Below are positions 16,892 through 24,700 of a stretch of 64,000 nucleotides of DNA, piece by piece. This DNA is from an uncultured Corynebacterium sp. GTDB taxonomy: Bacteria > Actinomycetota > Actinomycetes > Mycobacteriales > Mycobacteriaceae. Position 1 is the first letter of the stretch; each line of letters begins with the position of its first letter. The stretch is from NCBI GenBank assembly GCA_943913645.1, contig CALTYZ010000008.1:1-64000 (forward strand). Direction: 5' to 3'. The position numbers were made by a program, and so were the translations under genes. The notes under the pieces are model-generated. The model saw nothing but the letters and a program-made list of their open reading frames with translations. It was not told the DNA's origin and did no database searches.

Positions 16892-17763
16892 GTCGCTGGG
16901 CTCGCGGTGCGATACTTTTGCTGTGCGCCGCCTCGACAGCAGGCACAGCTGGGTGCGCTCCAGGCGAGCGAAGCCGTGGTGGCGGCCAATCCACTGTGCT
17001 GGTCACGTCAACAACGTATGTGCATGCTTACGAGCAGTCCACCAGCGCTCATCCCCAGATACTTATAGACGCCGCCGTGCGCGCCGCTTCATCACACCAC
17101 GCTGGAATGCTCGGGGTAGCTATCGCTACTTCAGATGGAGTACTCTCAAGCGGGTTTGTTGCGCCCAGCCCGGCCTGGTCAACAATCAAAGTCCCGATCG
17201 CGATCGCCGCGTTGCGTCGTGATCCAGGCATGCACACAGACGCAGCAGCCGCGATTACCGGATCTGACAACGACGCCGCGCAGCGTCTCTACGCACAGGC
17301 AGGTGAAGACGCAGTCAACACAGTGCTCTCCGAAATGGGGCTGGCCACCACAGTCAACACAGCGCCAATTCGGCCCGAGTTCAGCACCTTCGGGCAGACC
17401 TTACTCAACGTGAGCGAGGAAGCCACCATGGCCGGCAACCTCGCATGCCTCACGGGTGCTGCGCCGGTCATCGCGTTGATGGGACAAATCGAATCAGCAC
17501 AGTCCTACGGCCTGGGTGCAGTCGCTGCCAGCGGCAGTGCAGGCGCCGCGTTCAAAGGGGGGTGGGGGCCAGATCCCGCCGGCAATTACCACGTTCGCCA
17601 ATTTGGGCTCATACCGCGTGGAGACGGCATCTTCGCCGCCGTCGCGATCACTGCTGTGCCAGCGGATGGCACCTACCAAACTGGGCAAGTGATGCTCGAT
17701 ACCGCCGCCAGCGTCCTTAGCCAGCAGGCGGGCCATCTGCCTGCGGCTCCGTGCCAACCGTAG
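16885..17763 (+). CDS. Beta-lactamase-fold serine hydrolase, putative lipoprotein
   Basis: A 292-residue exported protein with the class A beta-lactamase/transpeptidase fold. The nucleophile motif STIK is at residues 99-102, SDN at 127-129 and KGG (in place of KTG) at 224-226. An N-terminal hydrophobic stretch ends at Cys24 in a lipobox-like STAGTAGC, weak because the -3 residue is Thr. The start appears to be TTG at 16885, overlapping the previous gene by 7 bp; no in-frame ATG or GTG serves better. I see no clear deacylating Glu loop, so lactamase activity should not be assumed; a role in wall metabolism is equally plausible. The 3' end overlaps amtR by 47 bp. Confidence 0.8.
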   Translation: MVSRWARGAILLLCAASTAGTAGCAPGERSRGGGQSTVLVTSTTYVHAYEQSTSAHPQILIDAAVRAASSHHAGMLGVAIATSDGVLSSGFVAPSPAWSTIKVPIAIAALRRDPGMHTDAAAAITGSDNDAAQRLYAQAGEDAVNTVLSEMGLATTVNTAPIRPEFSTFGQTLLNVSEEATMAGNLACLTGAAPVIALMGQIESAQSYGLGAVAASGSAGAAFKGGWGPDPAGNYHVRQFGLIPRGDGIFAAVAITAVPADGTYQTGQVMLDTAASVLSQQAGHLPAAPCQP

Positions 17764-18451
17764 CCCCCGGGGCCTGAGTGGTGTGTGCCGAGAGTTTTGC
17801 AACCAGTTCAAGCATCCGTTCGGCGCGCCGGGGCGGCAGATCGGTGTGCAGCACGTCAAGCACGGCGTCAGCAAGTGTGACTGCAGGAGCCGGCAGCGCA
17901 TCATCGACCAATGGGTAGGGTGCGATGCCACTGTTGTCACGCATTTCGATTGCCGCGAGGGTCATATGGAATGGTAAATCGACGCGTGGGTCATCATCGC
18001 CGACAATGCGTGACGCAAGGTGTCGGAAGATCCGCTCAAGCTCGGCTCGCGCCTCGCGATATGGTGCGAAGTCATCAGAATCAAGCACTGGGAGTTGATA
18101 GAGCCTCCCAATATTCCAGTTGGAAGACAGTAAAATACGCGCCTCAGCAGCCACCAAGGCCCAAAGTTTGACCGCGGGAGTCTCGTCAGTTTCTGAAAGC
18201 CGTGAGGCAAGATCGAGTGAGGGCTGAATTGTGCCCATCAGCAGAGTGAGAAAAATATCCTGCTTGGAGGCAAAGTGGTAGTAGAGCGAGGCCTGCCGCA
18301 TGCCTACAGCCTCAGCTATTTGATGCGTTGACGTGGTGGCAAAGCCCTGGCGTGTGAACAGCTCTGAGGAGGCATCAAGGATTTCCTCGCGGGTGGTTTT
18401 GCCGCGGCGGCGAGAGCACTGATTACGTGGTCGTCCCACGTTTCTAGCCAT
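17717..18451 (-). CDS. amtR: TetR-family nitrogen regulator AmtR
   Basis: Master repressor of nitrogen-starvation genes in corynebacteria, released from DNA by adenylylated GlnK. The DNA-binding half is nearly the same as C. glutamicum AmtR as I recall it: REEILDASSELFTRQGFATT then STHQIAEAVG-RQASLYYHF. The ligand domain keeps NWNIGRLYQLP, FRHLASRIVGDD and LPFHMTLAAIEMR. It has 244 residues, somewhat longer than the C. glutamicum protein, with an extended Pro/Gly-rich tail from about residue 225. The start at 18451 has an excellent AAGGAGGG. No AmtR box was recognised in front of its own gene. It overlaps the convergent hydrolase gene. Confidence 0.95.
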   Translation of the reverse strand: MARNVGRPRNQCSRRRGKTTREEILDASSELFTRQGFATTSTHQIAEAVGMRQASLYYHFASKQDIFLTLLMGTIQPSLDLASRLSETDETPAVKLWALVAAEARILLSSNWNIGRLYQLPVLDSDDFAPYREARAELERIFRHLASRIVGDDDPRVDLPFHMTLAAIEMRDNSGIAPYPLVDDALPAPAVTLADAVLDVLHTDLPPRRAERMLELVAKLSAHTTQAPGATVGTEPQADGPPAG

Positions 18452-18510
18452 GCACCCTCCTTGTACACGTATTGCGCACTGGTTAAGAATGAACGACAAC
18501 TATAGAGATG

Positions 18511-18553
18511 AAAACACCCGCTCTCAACCCTATCTTGAGGGCAGAGCGGGTGT
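18511..18553 (-). terminator. Terminator of the rpmB-rpmG-rpsN-rpsR operon
   Basis: An 11 bp stem (18514-18524 with 18543-18553) plus an inner CCCT/AGGG stem, followed by TTTT on the minus strand. It lies 43 bp after the rpsR stop and separates the ribosomal operon from amtR. Confidence 0.85.
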
Positions 18554-18595
18554 GATGAGCCGAAGAAGCTCTACGCTGTTGACGTCAACCGGTAG

Positions 18596-18844
18596 CTAGC
18601 GGCTGGTGAACGGCAGAAGAGCCATCTCGCGGGCGTTCTTCACAGCAGTGGCAACCTGCCGCTGCTGCTGCGGCGTCAGACCAGTCACGCGACGCGAGCG
18701 GATCTTGTGGCGATCAGAGATGAAAAGACGCAGCGTCTCAACATCTTTGTAGTCAACCGCTTCGATGCCTTTCGCCTTCAGAGGGTTCTTCTTCGGGCGG
18801 CGGGACTGTTCCATACGCGGCTTGCGGTGGTTATTGCGTTTCAT
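18596..18844 (-). CDS. rpsR: 30S ribosomal protein S18, cysteine-free form
   Basis: Small-subunit protein of 82 residues. IEAVDYKDVETLRLFISDRHKI, then RRVTGLTPQQQRQVATAVKNAR and REMALLPFTS are typical. There is no Cys anywhere, so this is the zinc-independent (C-) paralogue type. It is last of a four-gene operon, 15 bp after rpsN, and is followed by a terminator. Confidence 0.97.
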   Translation of the reverse strand: MKRNNHRKPRMEQSRRPKKNPLKAKGIEAVDYKDVETLRLFISDRHKIRSRRVTGLTPQQQRQVATAVKNAREMALLPFTSR

Positions 18845-18859
18845 CGTGAGAGGTCCTCC

Positions 18860-19165
18860 TTACCACGACGACTTACGAACGCCAGGCAACTCACCACGGT
18901 GAGCCATCTCGCGCATACGGACACGGGAAACGCCGAACTTCCGCAGGTAGCCGCGCGGGCGGCCGTCCCGGGAGTCGCGGTTGCGAACACGCACCGGCGA
19001 AGCATCACGCGGCTGGCGGTTCAGCTCAAACTGTGCCTCGAGGCGATCCTCGTCTGAGGTCTCCGGGTTGCGGATGATCGCCTTCAGCTCGTTGCGGCGA
19101 TCAGCGTAGCGCGCAACGATCTCCTTGCGCTTTTCGTTCTTTGCAATCTTTGACTTTTTGGCCAT
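18860..19165 (-). CDS. rpsN: 30S ribosomal protein S14, cysteine-free long form
   Basis: The 101-residue long form of S14, starting MAKKSKIAKNEKRKEIVARY and ending GELPGVRKSSW. It lacks the CxxC...CxxC zinc site of the short form, so it does not need zinc. It sits 3 bp after the rpmG stop, with rpsR behind it. Confidence 0.97.
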   Translation of the reverse strand: MAKKSKIAKNEKRKEIVARYADRRNELKAIIRNPETSDEDRLEAQFELNRQPRDASPVRVRNRDSRDGRPRGYLRKFGVSRVRMREMAHRGELPGVRKSSW

Positions 19166-19168
19166 AAC

Positions 19169-19333
19169 CTAGCGCTCCTCGCGGAATTCAACATGCTTGC
19201 GCACAATCGGGTCGTATTTCTTCAATGAGATGCGGTCCGGGTTGTTGCGCTTGTTTTTGCGGGTCACGTAGGTAAAGCCAGTGCCCGCGGTGGATTTCAG
19301 CTTGATGATGGGGCGAATGTCATTGCGTGCCAT
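19169..19333 (-). CDS. rpmG: 50S ribosomal protein L33, cysteine-free form
   Basis: A 54-residue protein read on the minus strand, beginning MARNDIRPIIKLKSTAGTGF and ending VRKHVEFREER. No Cys is present. Its ATG overlaps the rpmB stop by one base (TAATG), implying translational coupling. Confidence 0.95.
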   Translation of the reverse strand: MARNDIRPIIKLKSTAGTGFTYVTRKNKRNNPDRISLKKYDPIVRKHVEFREER

Positions 19334-19569
19334 TAGATCTTCTCACCCCGCGCACGGATAGCAGCGACCACAGACTCAATGCCGTCTCGGTCGATGACCT
19401 TCAGTCCCTTGGTGGAGACGTTCAACGTGATAGTACGGCCTTCAGAGGGAAGGTAGAACCGGCGCTTCTGCACGTTGGGATTCCAACGGCGGGAGTGGCG
19501 GCGGTGCGAGTGCGAGACGGTCTTGCCGAACGACGGCTTACGTCCCGTTACCTGGCAATGTGCCGACAT
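19333..19569 (-). CDS. rpmB: 50S ribosomal protein L28
   Basis: First gene of the minus-strand ribosomal operon, 78 residues from MSAHCQVTGRKPSFGKTVSH to RARGEKI. Only one Cys remains where zinc-binding L28 has paired cysteines. An AAAGGA lies about 10 nt before the ATG; a longer in-frame extension upstream has no support. A CGGATT-N12-AATCCG inverted repeat lies at 19626-19649. Confidence 0.95.
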   Translation of the reverse strand: MSAHCQVTGRKPSFGKTVSHSHRRHSRRWNPNVQKRRFYLPSEGRTITLNVSTKGLKVIDRDGIESVVAAIRARGEKI

Positions 19570-19978
19570 GGGTTGTTTTCCTTTACTTCTGCCGCCCACG
19601 CACTGATCACGAGTGAGGGATGCACCGGATTCGACGATACGAAAATCCGTAAGATGCACATGCAATCGGTTGACGCAGGCGTAAATGTGTATTTCGACAA
19701 CAGCGAGAGCCAACACTACACGCGCCAGGCCGGATAACCTAATCGCTTCGACTGTCTCGACGCGCTGTGCCCCACGATATTAGCCACGCGATCAGCGACG
19801 CTACGGGCGGACATGGAACAGCACTGGAGAATTGAGCCTGCCCGAAAGATAAAGAGGAATTAAAGAAGGCCCTGCTGCAACGGGCGACAAGCTTGTCGCC
19901 CGTTGCAGCAGGGCCGTCATGACTCTGCCTAGTCTCATGTGGCCAGGCTTGGAATCAAAATCTCGTTACTGTCAATTT
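19570..19978. promoter_or_regulatory. Region between rpmB and mscL: operon promoter and mscL terminator
   Basis: A 409 bp stretch with no credible gene. It carries the promoter of the rpmB operon (read on the minus strand), including an imperfect candidate regulatory repeat CGGATT-N12-AATCCG at 19626-19649, and a 48 bp palindromic terminator for mscL. I could not recognise a good Zur box. Confidence 0.5.
19868..19915 (-). terminator. Perfect 48-bp palindromic terminator after mscL
   Basis: Two 24 nt arms (centre between 19891 and 19892) are exact complements with no loop bases of their own. On the minus strand they are followed by TTCTTTAATT. The hairpin lies 63 bp past the mscL stop. Its unusual length and perfection make it stand out from the other terminators here. 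Confidence 0.85.
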
Positions 19979-20410
19979 CTAGACGCCGGTGTTGCCGTGG
20001 GTGTTCGTTCCCAGACCGCGTTGGTTGGCAAGAATATCGCGGATGTCGCTAAGCAGCTCCTGCTCGGTCGGGTCCTCTGCCTCCGGGTCGATGCCCTTGC
20101 GGCGCTTTTGCGCTGCGTCGAGCTTGTTCATCGGTGCAACGATGCAGAAGTACACCACAGCGGCGATGAGCAGGAAGTTGATCAGGGCAGTGATAACAGC
20201 ACCAAAGTCGACGAAGGTCGCTTCGTTACCCGGGATCACGTTGAAACCTAAGCCCGCGAAATCAGCGCCGCCGAGTGCGGCAATCAGCGGATTAATAATG
20301 TTGTCGGAGAATGCGGTCACCACCGCGGTGAATGCAGCACCGATCACGACACCGACGGCAAGGTCGATAACGTTTCCGCGCATGATGAATTCTTTAAAGC
20401 CTTGAAGCAT
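19979..20410 (-). CDS. mscL: Large-conductance mechanosensitive channel
   Basis: Pentameric pressure valve of the inner membrane, 143 residues. The N-terminus MLQGFKEFIMRGNVIDLAVG leads into the pore helix VVIGAAFTAVV, then a periplasmic loop, the second helix ALINFLLIAAVVYFCIV and a charged cytoplasmic tail (EAEDPTEQELLSDIRDIL). AAGGAG precedes the ATG at 20410; a longer frame upstream is not supported. Together with BetP in this window it forms part of the osmotic-shock response. Confidence 0.96.
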   Translation of the reverse strand: MLQGFKEFIMRGNVIDLAVGVVIGAAFTAVVTAFSDNIINPLIAALGGADFAGLGFNVIPGNEATFVDFGAVITALINFLLIAAVVYFCIVAPMNKLDAAQKRRKGIDPEAEDPTEQELLSDIRDILANQRGLGTNTHGNTGV

Positions 20411-20655
20411 TGGTACTCCTTTTGTAGACATCAAAAAGGCCGCAAATGAATGTACAGCACCGCGCGACGCAATACTTAACTCTGGCCAATCGTGCACCCG
20501 CCTTATTTTCGTTATTGCTGCATTGACCGCTAATATGTTTCAGGTCCATTTCGCACCCAACTCAGGCACGATCCGGCAGTCAGTCCAGCCAAGGTGGGCT
20601 GTGCGCTGCTCGCGAACCGACCTGAAGTATCAATCCTGAGGGAGTCGAATCCACG

Positions 20656-20928
20656 ATGAAAAAGGATATCCACCCGGATTATCATCCGGTGATCTTCCAA
20701 GACGCTAACACCGGACACAAGTTCCTGACGCGTTCTACCTTGACCTCCGCCCGTACTGAGCAGTGGGAAGACGGTAATGAGTACCCGCTTATTGTCGTCG
20801 ACGTGACAGCTGAGTCGCACCCGTTCTGGACTGGTGCACAGCGCCTGATGGATACCGCTGGGCGCGTCGAGAAGTTCAACCAGCGCTTCGGCGGCATGGC
20901 TCGTCGTAAGAAGAAGTCGGCTAATTAA
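20656..20928 (+). CDS. rpmE2: 50S ribosomal protein L31 type B
   Basis: Type B L31 of 90 residues with the hallmark MKKDIHPDYHPVIFQD, HKFLTRST and the C-terminal MDTAGRVEKFNQRFG. Type B lacks the CxxC zinc site and in many bacteria is made under zinc starvation. GAGGGAG lies about 12 nt upstream. rpmF follows after 36 bp, and the pair is divergent from mscL. Confidence 0.96.
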   Translation: MKKDIHPDYHPVIFQDANTGHKFLTRSTLTSARTEQWEDGNEYPLIVVDVTAESHPFWTGAQRLMDTAGRVEKFNQRFGGMARRKKKSAN

Positions 20929-20964
20929 GGCGCTCGAGTGCGTCTATAAGGAGGAAAAGCAGCA

Positions 20965-21138
20965 ATGGCAACACCAAAGTTTCGGAAGTCGCGCGCCAAC
21001 ACGCGCATGCGTCGTTCCCAGTGGAAGGCCGACAACCCGGATCTGCAGACCGTCAAGGTGGATGGCCGGGAGGTGCGCATCCCACGCCGACTCGTCAAAG
21101 CCGCCCAGGCCGGCCTGATCGAGGTTGAGCAGTTCTAG
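20965..21138 (+). CDS. rpmF: 50S ribosomal protein L32, cysteine-free form
   Basis: A 57-residue L32 starting MATPKFRKSRANTRMRRSQW and ending GLIEVEQF. The four zinc-binding Cys of ordinary L32 are absent. AAGGAGG sits at an ideal distance before the ATG. A strong terminator follows. Confidence 0.95.
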   Translation: MATPKFRKSRANTRMRRSQWKADNPDLQTVKVDGREVRIPRRLVKAAQAGLIEVEQF

Positions 21139-21166
21139 TCGCTGCGTATGAGCAGTACCCCAAGAC

Positions 21167-21202
21167 AACCGGACCCGATAATTGGGTCCGGTTTTGCCTT
21201 TT
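21167..21202 (+). terminator. Rho-independent terminator after rpmF
   Basis: A 10 bp stem (21167-21176 with 21184-21193), a 7 nt loop and a TTTTGCCTTTT tail, 29 bp after the rpmF stop. Confidence 0.92.
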
Positions 21203-21287
21203 AACTCACAGCAGATCGCTCACATCCGAAAAGTTTCGCAGAGTATAGTTGCGCCCCAGACAAATCACCGAAGCGTAGCAAGGCAGG

Positions 21288-22541
21288 ATGACGCGAATGA
21301 GTAATACGATTCCTCCGCACAACCCCACGGGGCCGGACACGCCCTCCTCGGACGACGGGGAGTCTTACGTATCTCCACCTATCGAGTCCGCCGACCAACA
21401 ACCTGCAGATGCGTATACTCCGCTGCCGCAGCCGAGTAAGACCAAAAAGTCATCCGGGATAGGTGCGGCGATTGCCGCAGCGGTGATCACATCGCTGATT
21501 GTGGGAGGAGGGGCAGGCTACCTGGCAGCTTCGATGGTCCAGTCGAACCAGGAGCCGAGTTCTGTTCCCCTCAATTCCTTGGAGCAGCCAGCGATTAAAA
21601 GCGCGCAGGAAGCACCTGACGGCTCAGTTGAGCAGGTGGCTGCGGCTGTGCTGCCAGCAGTGGTGTCAATCGAAGTTCAAGGCCAACGCGGCTCGTCGGA
21701 GGGGTCGGGTTCGATTGTCTCATCTGACGGCTACGTGGTAACGAACCACCACGTCATCGAGGCTGCAAGCGATGGGCAGGCGCGGATTACGGTCACCCTT
21801 AATGATGGGTCGCGCCATGAGGCGAAGTACGTTGCCTCAGACGTCAACACTGATGTTGGGGTAATCAAGATCCAGTCGGTGTCAGACCTTCCCGTCCTTG
21901 AGTTCGGCAATTCTGAAGATCTGCGGGTAGGCCAGCAAGTGGTGGCGGTTGGCTCTCCACTGGGTCTTTCCGCAACAGTCACCAGTGGGATTGTCTCTGC
22001 CCTCAACCGCCCAGTGCGCGCTGGCCAAGGGGGCGGGGAAAGCTCTCTCATGGATGGCATCCAGACGGATGCCGCGATTAACCCAGGCAACTCCGGTGGC
22101 CCGTTGGTGGACATGGAAGGCCGCCTCGTGGGAATGAACTCAGTGATCGCCTCCCTCTCCTCAGGTGGCTTGGGGGGGCAGCCTGCGGGCGGTTCAATCG
22201 GTCTAGGGTTTGCAATTCCATCGAACTTCGCTCAACGTGTGGCACAGCAACTCATCGATACGGGAGAGGCGAAGCAGCCAATGCTCGGTGTGCAAGTCAA
22301 CGTGCTCGAAAGCGGCACTGACGGCGCAACGATCGCCCAGGTACAGCCTGATAGCCCAGCTGAAGCCGCTGGCCTGCAGGTGGGGGAGACCATCACCCGC
22401 GTCGGCGACCGTATGATCGACTCGGCCGATGCGCTCATTGCCGCCACCCGCTCGCATAACTTCGGCGAGACTGTCACACTTGAAGTTCGCTCACGCGACA
22501 ATCAGACACGGACAGTAGAGGTGACCTTAAGTTCCGAGTAA
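21288..22541 (+). CDS. HtrA/DegP-type membrane-anchored serine protease with PDZ domain
   Basis: A 417-residue envelope protease. A Pro-rich cytoplasmic tail (about 1-48) is followed by one membrane segment (GIGAAIAAAVITSLIVGGGAGYLAA), a linker, and a trypsin-like domain with the catalytic triad His in VTNHHVIEAA, Asp in VNTDVGVIKI and Ser in NPGNSGGPLV. The PDZ domain (about 330-417) contains GATIAQVQPDSPAEAAGLQ. HtrA proteases degrade misfolded exported proteins or trim cell-surface enzymes. ATG 21288 or ATG 21297 may be the true start; AAGG lies just before the first. In C. glutamicum, as I recall, a two-component pair stands directly upstream; here none is present. Confidence 0.93.
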   Translation: MTRMSNTIPPHNPTGPDTPSSDDGESYVSPPIESADQQPADAYTPLPQPSKTKKSSGIGAAIAAAVITSLIVGGGAGYLAASMVQSNQEPSSVPLNSLEQPAIKSAQEAPDGSVEQVAAAVLPAVVSIEVQGQRGSSEGSGSIVSSDGYVVTNHHVIEAASDGQARITVTLNDGSRHEAKYVASDVNTDVGVIKIQSVSDLPVLEFGNSEDLRVGQQVVAVGSPLGLSATVTSGIVSALNRPVRAGQGGGESSLMDGIQTDAAINPGNSGGPLVDMEGRLVGMNSVIASLSSGGLGGQPAGGSIGLGFAIPSNFAQRVAQQLIDTGEAKQPMLGVQVNVLESGTDGATIAQVQPDSPAEAAGLQVGETITRVGDRMIDSADALIAATRSHNFGETVTLEVRSRDNQTRTVEVTLSSE

Positions 22542-22606
22542 AGTGCGATGCATACTGTCGACCCGAAAGCTCCCCTGCAGGTTCGCGGAATGATAAGGCG
22601 GATACC

Positions 22607-23170
22607 ATGACTACCTCACCTGAATCGCTCGACTACCTTGAACCTGATGAGGCGTTCCTACGGGCCGCTGAGCTAGAGGATGGGTCACGAAACAACCCAT
22701 GTGCGTTGGTAGTGCTCGTCGGGGACCGGCGTTTTGAAAGGCCCGGAGATGACACGCATGCGATGGTCTACGAGCTGCTGACAGAGATCGGTTTCCAGGT
22801 TGATGCAGTCGTGCGCGCCAAATCGAAGAAAGCTGAAATTCGCAAAGCGATCGAGACAGGGGTGGTCGGCGGCGTTGACCTCGTGCTCACAATTGGCGGC
22901 ACCGGTGTCGGCCCACGGGATAAGACCCCAGAGGCAACTCGTGCGGTGATTGACAAAATGGTCCCCGGTGTCAGTCAAGCACTGCGCTCGTCCGGGCAAG
23001 CATGCGGCGCGGTGGATGCATGTACCTCGCGCGGCATCTGCGGTGTGTCAGGTTCCACGGTCGTTTTGAACCTTGCGCCAAGCCGGCAGGCGATTCGTGA
23101 CGGGGTGGCAACACTTGGCCCGCTCGTCAACCACCTCATTGCTGAGCTCAATGAGCATAGCGTCGCTTAG
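22607..23170 (+). CDS. mog: MogA/MoaB family molybdopterin protein
   Basis: A 187-residue protein of the MogA/MoaB family, which adenylylates molybdopterin. LTIGGTGVGPRDKTPEATRAVID is the central motif and GVSGSTVVLNLAPSRQAI the second conserved block. An N-terminal extension (about 1-30, acidic) precedes the fold. The gene shares its domain type with Glp 3 kb downstream, but no moaA-E genes occur in the window, so a moonlighting role cannot be excluded. A GATAAGG lies ahead of the ATG. Confidence 0.88.
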   Translation: MTTSPESLDYLEPDEAFLRAAELEDGSRNNPCALVVLVGDRRFERPGDDTHAMVYELLTEIGFQVDAVVRAKSKKAEIRKAIETGVVGGVDLVLTIGGTGVGPRDKTPEATRAVIDKMVPGVSQALRSSGQACGAVDACTSRGICGVSGSTVVLNLAPSRQAIRDGVATLGPLVNHLIAELNEHSVA

Positions 23171-23184
23171 AGTGAGGGCTGACT

Positions 23185-23379
23185 ATGGGGCGTGAGCGCC
23201 GTCGCGTAAAGCGCGTCGCAGCGGTGGACTATGACCGCGGTGCTGACGCGGCACAACCGGTCAATCGGTCTGGCGATGGTGAGCGCATCGTTGAGTTCGA
23301 CGACGATGCCCCGGAATGTACCGATGCGACTTTCGACCTGGAGTACTACGAGAGCCAGCGCCCTCCGCATCACGGCTAA
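23185..23379 (+). CDS. Small hypothetical protein
   Basis: A 64-residue protein that I do not recognise. It begins with a strongly basic stretch (GRERRRVKRVAAVDYDRG) and ends acidic (FDDDAPE...LEYYESQ). No membrane segment or cysteine pattern is visible. GAGGG about 7 nt upstream of the ATG supports the start. It follows mog by 14 bp and is probably co-transcribed; its stop lies 7 bp from the end of the convergent SAF gene. Confidence 0.6.
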   Translation: MGRERRRVKRVAAVDYDRGADAAQPVNRSGDGERIVEFDDDAPECTDATFDLEYYESQRPPHHG

Positions 23380-23385
23380 CACCGC

Positions 23386-24012
23386 CTAGAGAGGCGCGAA
23401 CGCACCTCCGCTGAGGACTACCGTCAGCGGGTCGTGCAGCGAGGCAGCTGCTACCGCCGCAGCTTGTGACTGGCGCAGCAACACCAAGATAGTGCCTTCG
23501 TCGCCGACCGTAATGATACGGCCACCCTCCGCGATCACAGCTGGGCCCTGCCCAATGATGTTGACCCGCGCCCCGTGGTGAAGCATTGGCAGGATGTCCG
23601 GCTCTGCCAGCGGCAGCGGCACCATGGTAAACGGTTCACCCTCCGGTTCGTCTTTGACGAGTTCTGAGACTAAGTCCGGACCAACAAGCCGGGTAGTAGT
23701 AATGACTTCCCCGGCCGTAGCACCGGCTGCGACAATCTGCCCCACTGCCATCTCCGGGCTAGTGATCGCCATCTCTGGTACGACGTGAGCAGGAAGACGG
23801 GTCTGAGTGAGGTCGTCTTCGGTCAACTTCACACCGGCATTGACGTCGCGGGCGAAAGTAGTCACCTGTGGGTCGCTGCCCGCGACGTCTACAAGCAAAC
23901 TGATGCCCGCAGCGACGACGAGCGCAGTGGCGCATGCGCGGCGTATCAGGGTGCTTCGATGGTGTCCCGGCAACGTCAGCGAACGAACGCGCGCAACGAG
24001 TTGTGCATCCAT
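23386..24012 (-). CDS. SAF-domain (CpaB/RcpC-like) membrane protein
   Basis: A 208-residue protein with a single N-terminal membrane segment (ACATALVVAAGISLLVDVAG, about 32-50) followed by an exported SAF domain (FARDVNAGVKLTEDDLTQTR then LPAHVVPEMAIT). SAF domains of this type occur in CpaB/RcpC pilus-assembly proteins, but no other Tad pilus genes are nearby, so the function is unknown. I place the start at 24012 because further upstream the frame runs into the preceding gene; no good ribosome-binding site is seen. It follows the cyclo-ligase gene by 22 bp on the same strand. Confidence 0.75.
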   Translation of the reverse strand: MDAQLVARVRSLTLPGHHRSTLIRRACATALVVAAGISLLVDVAGSDPQVTTFARDVNAGVKLTEDDLTQTRLPAHVVPEMAITSPEMAVGQIVAAGATAGEVITTTRLVGPDLVSELVKDEPEGEPFTMVPLPLAEPDILPMLHHGARVNIIGQGPAVIAEGGRIITVGDEGTILVLLRQSQAAAVAAASLHDPLTVVLSGGAFAPL

Positions 24013-24034
24013 AGCTATTGGACGTCGGCTTGCC

Positions 24035-24625
24035 TCAGGCGGTTCCCTCGAGTACGTGAAAACCAGACGGGGTGATGACCGCTGCGACCGGGATATCGTG
24101 TGCCTCGTGCGGGATTGACGCAACAAACTCGTCATCGAAAACAACTGCGGCGACCGGCACCTGCAGGCCTGAAAGCGCTCTGTCGTAGTAGCCCATCCCC
24201 TTGCCCAGTCGCATGCCGCTGGTATCAACGCCAAGGGCGGGGGTAATCACAAGTGAGCATGAGCGCAGCACGTTGGAGTTAAAACGCGCACCGTTCGGCT
24301 CGCGAATCCCAAGTGCCCCGGTGCGCATCGCTGTGGTCGCACCGGTCGCCTGAGCCCAGGCGAGCTTGCCACCAGGCAGGGCAAGTGGCAGCCACACGAT
24401 GGACGCGGCAGGGGCCAGTCGCGCTGGGAAGTCGGCGGGACCCGGTTCAGAAGTGAGCGGTGTGTAGGCTGCGATCGGCTGATTCGTGGCACCGAAGTGG
24501 GCAATGCATGCAACCGTGGCGTCGACCAAAGCAGCGTCAAGACGTGCTTTTCGCTCTGGCTGTGTTCGCAACCGCGCCCGGTTGGAAAGGTGACGGGCAC
24601 GCAGCCGCGATTTCGCATCCTCCAC
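24035..24625 (-). CDS. 5-formyltetrahydrofolate cyclo-ligase
   Basis: Converts 5-formyl-THF to 5,10-methenyl-THF with ATP, recovering folate. The protein has 196 residues. Seen are the N-terminal basic helix AKSRLRARHLSNRARL, LGIREPNG and the ATP-binding RLGKGMGYYDRAL. The start is GTG at 24625. It is divergent from galU, with 75 bp between start codons. Confidence 0.93.
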   Translation of the reverse strand: MEDAKSRLRARHLSNRARLRTQPERKARLDAALVDATVACIAHFGATNQPIAAYTPLTSEPGPADFPARLAPAASIVWLPLALPGGKLAWAQATGATTAMRTGALGIREPNGARFNSNVLRSCSLVITPALGVDTSGMRLGKGMGYYDRALSGLQVPVAAVVFDDEFVASIPHEAHDIPVAAVITPSGFHVLEGTA

Positions 24626-24686
24626 TCCCGGTTCCTTTCTCGGTTTATTTCTCCACGGGTCGGAAACAGGACACGACCCTACCGGG

Positions 24687-24692
24687 TAAGCT
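24687..24692 (+). promoter_or_regulatory. -10-like hexamer of galU
   Basis: TAAGCT ends 8 nt before the galU ATG, and no Shine-Dalgarno is present, consistent with a leaderless mRNA. Confidence 0.45.
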
Positions 24693-24700
24693 CATCCGTT

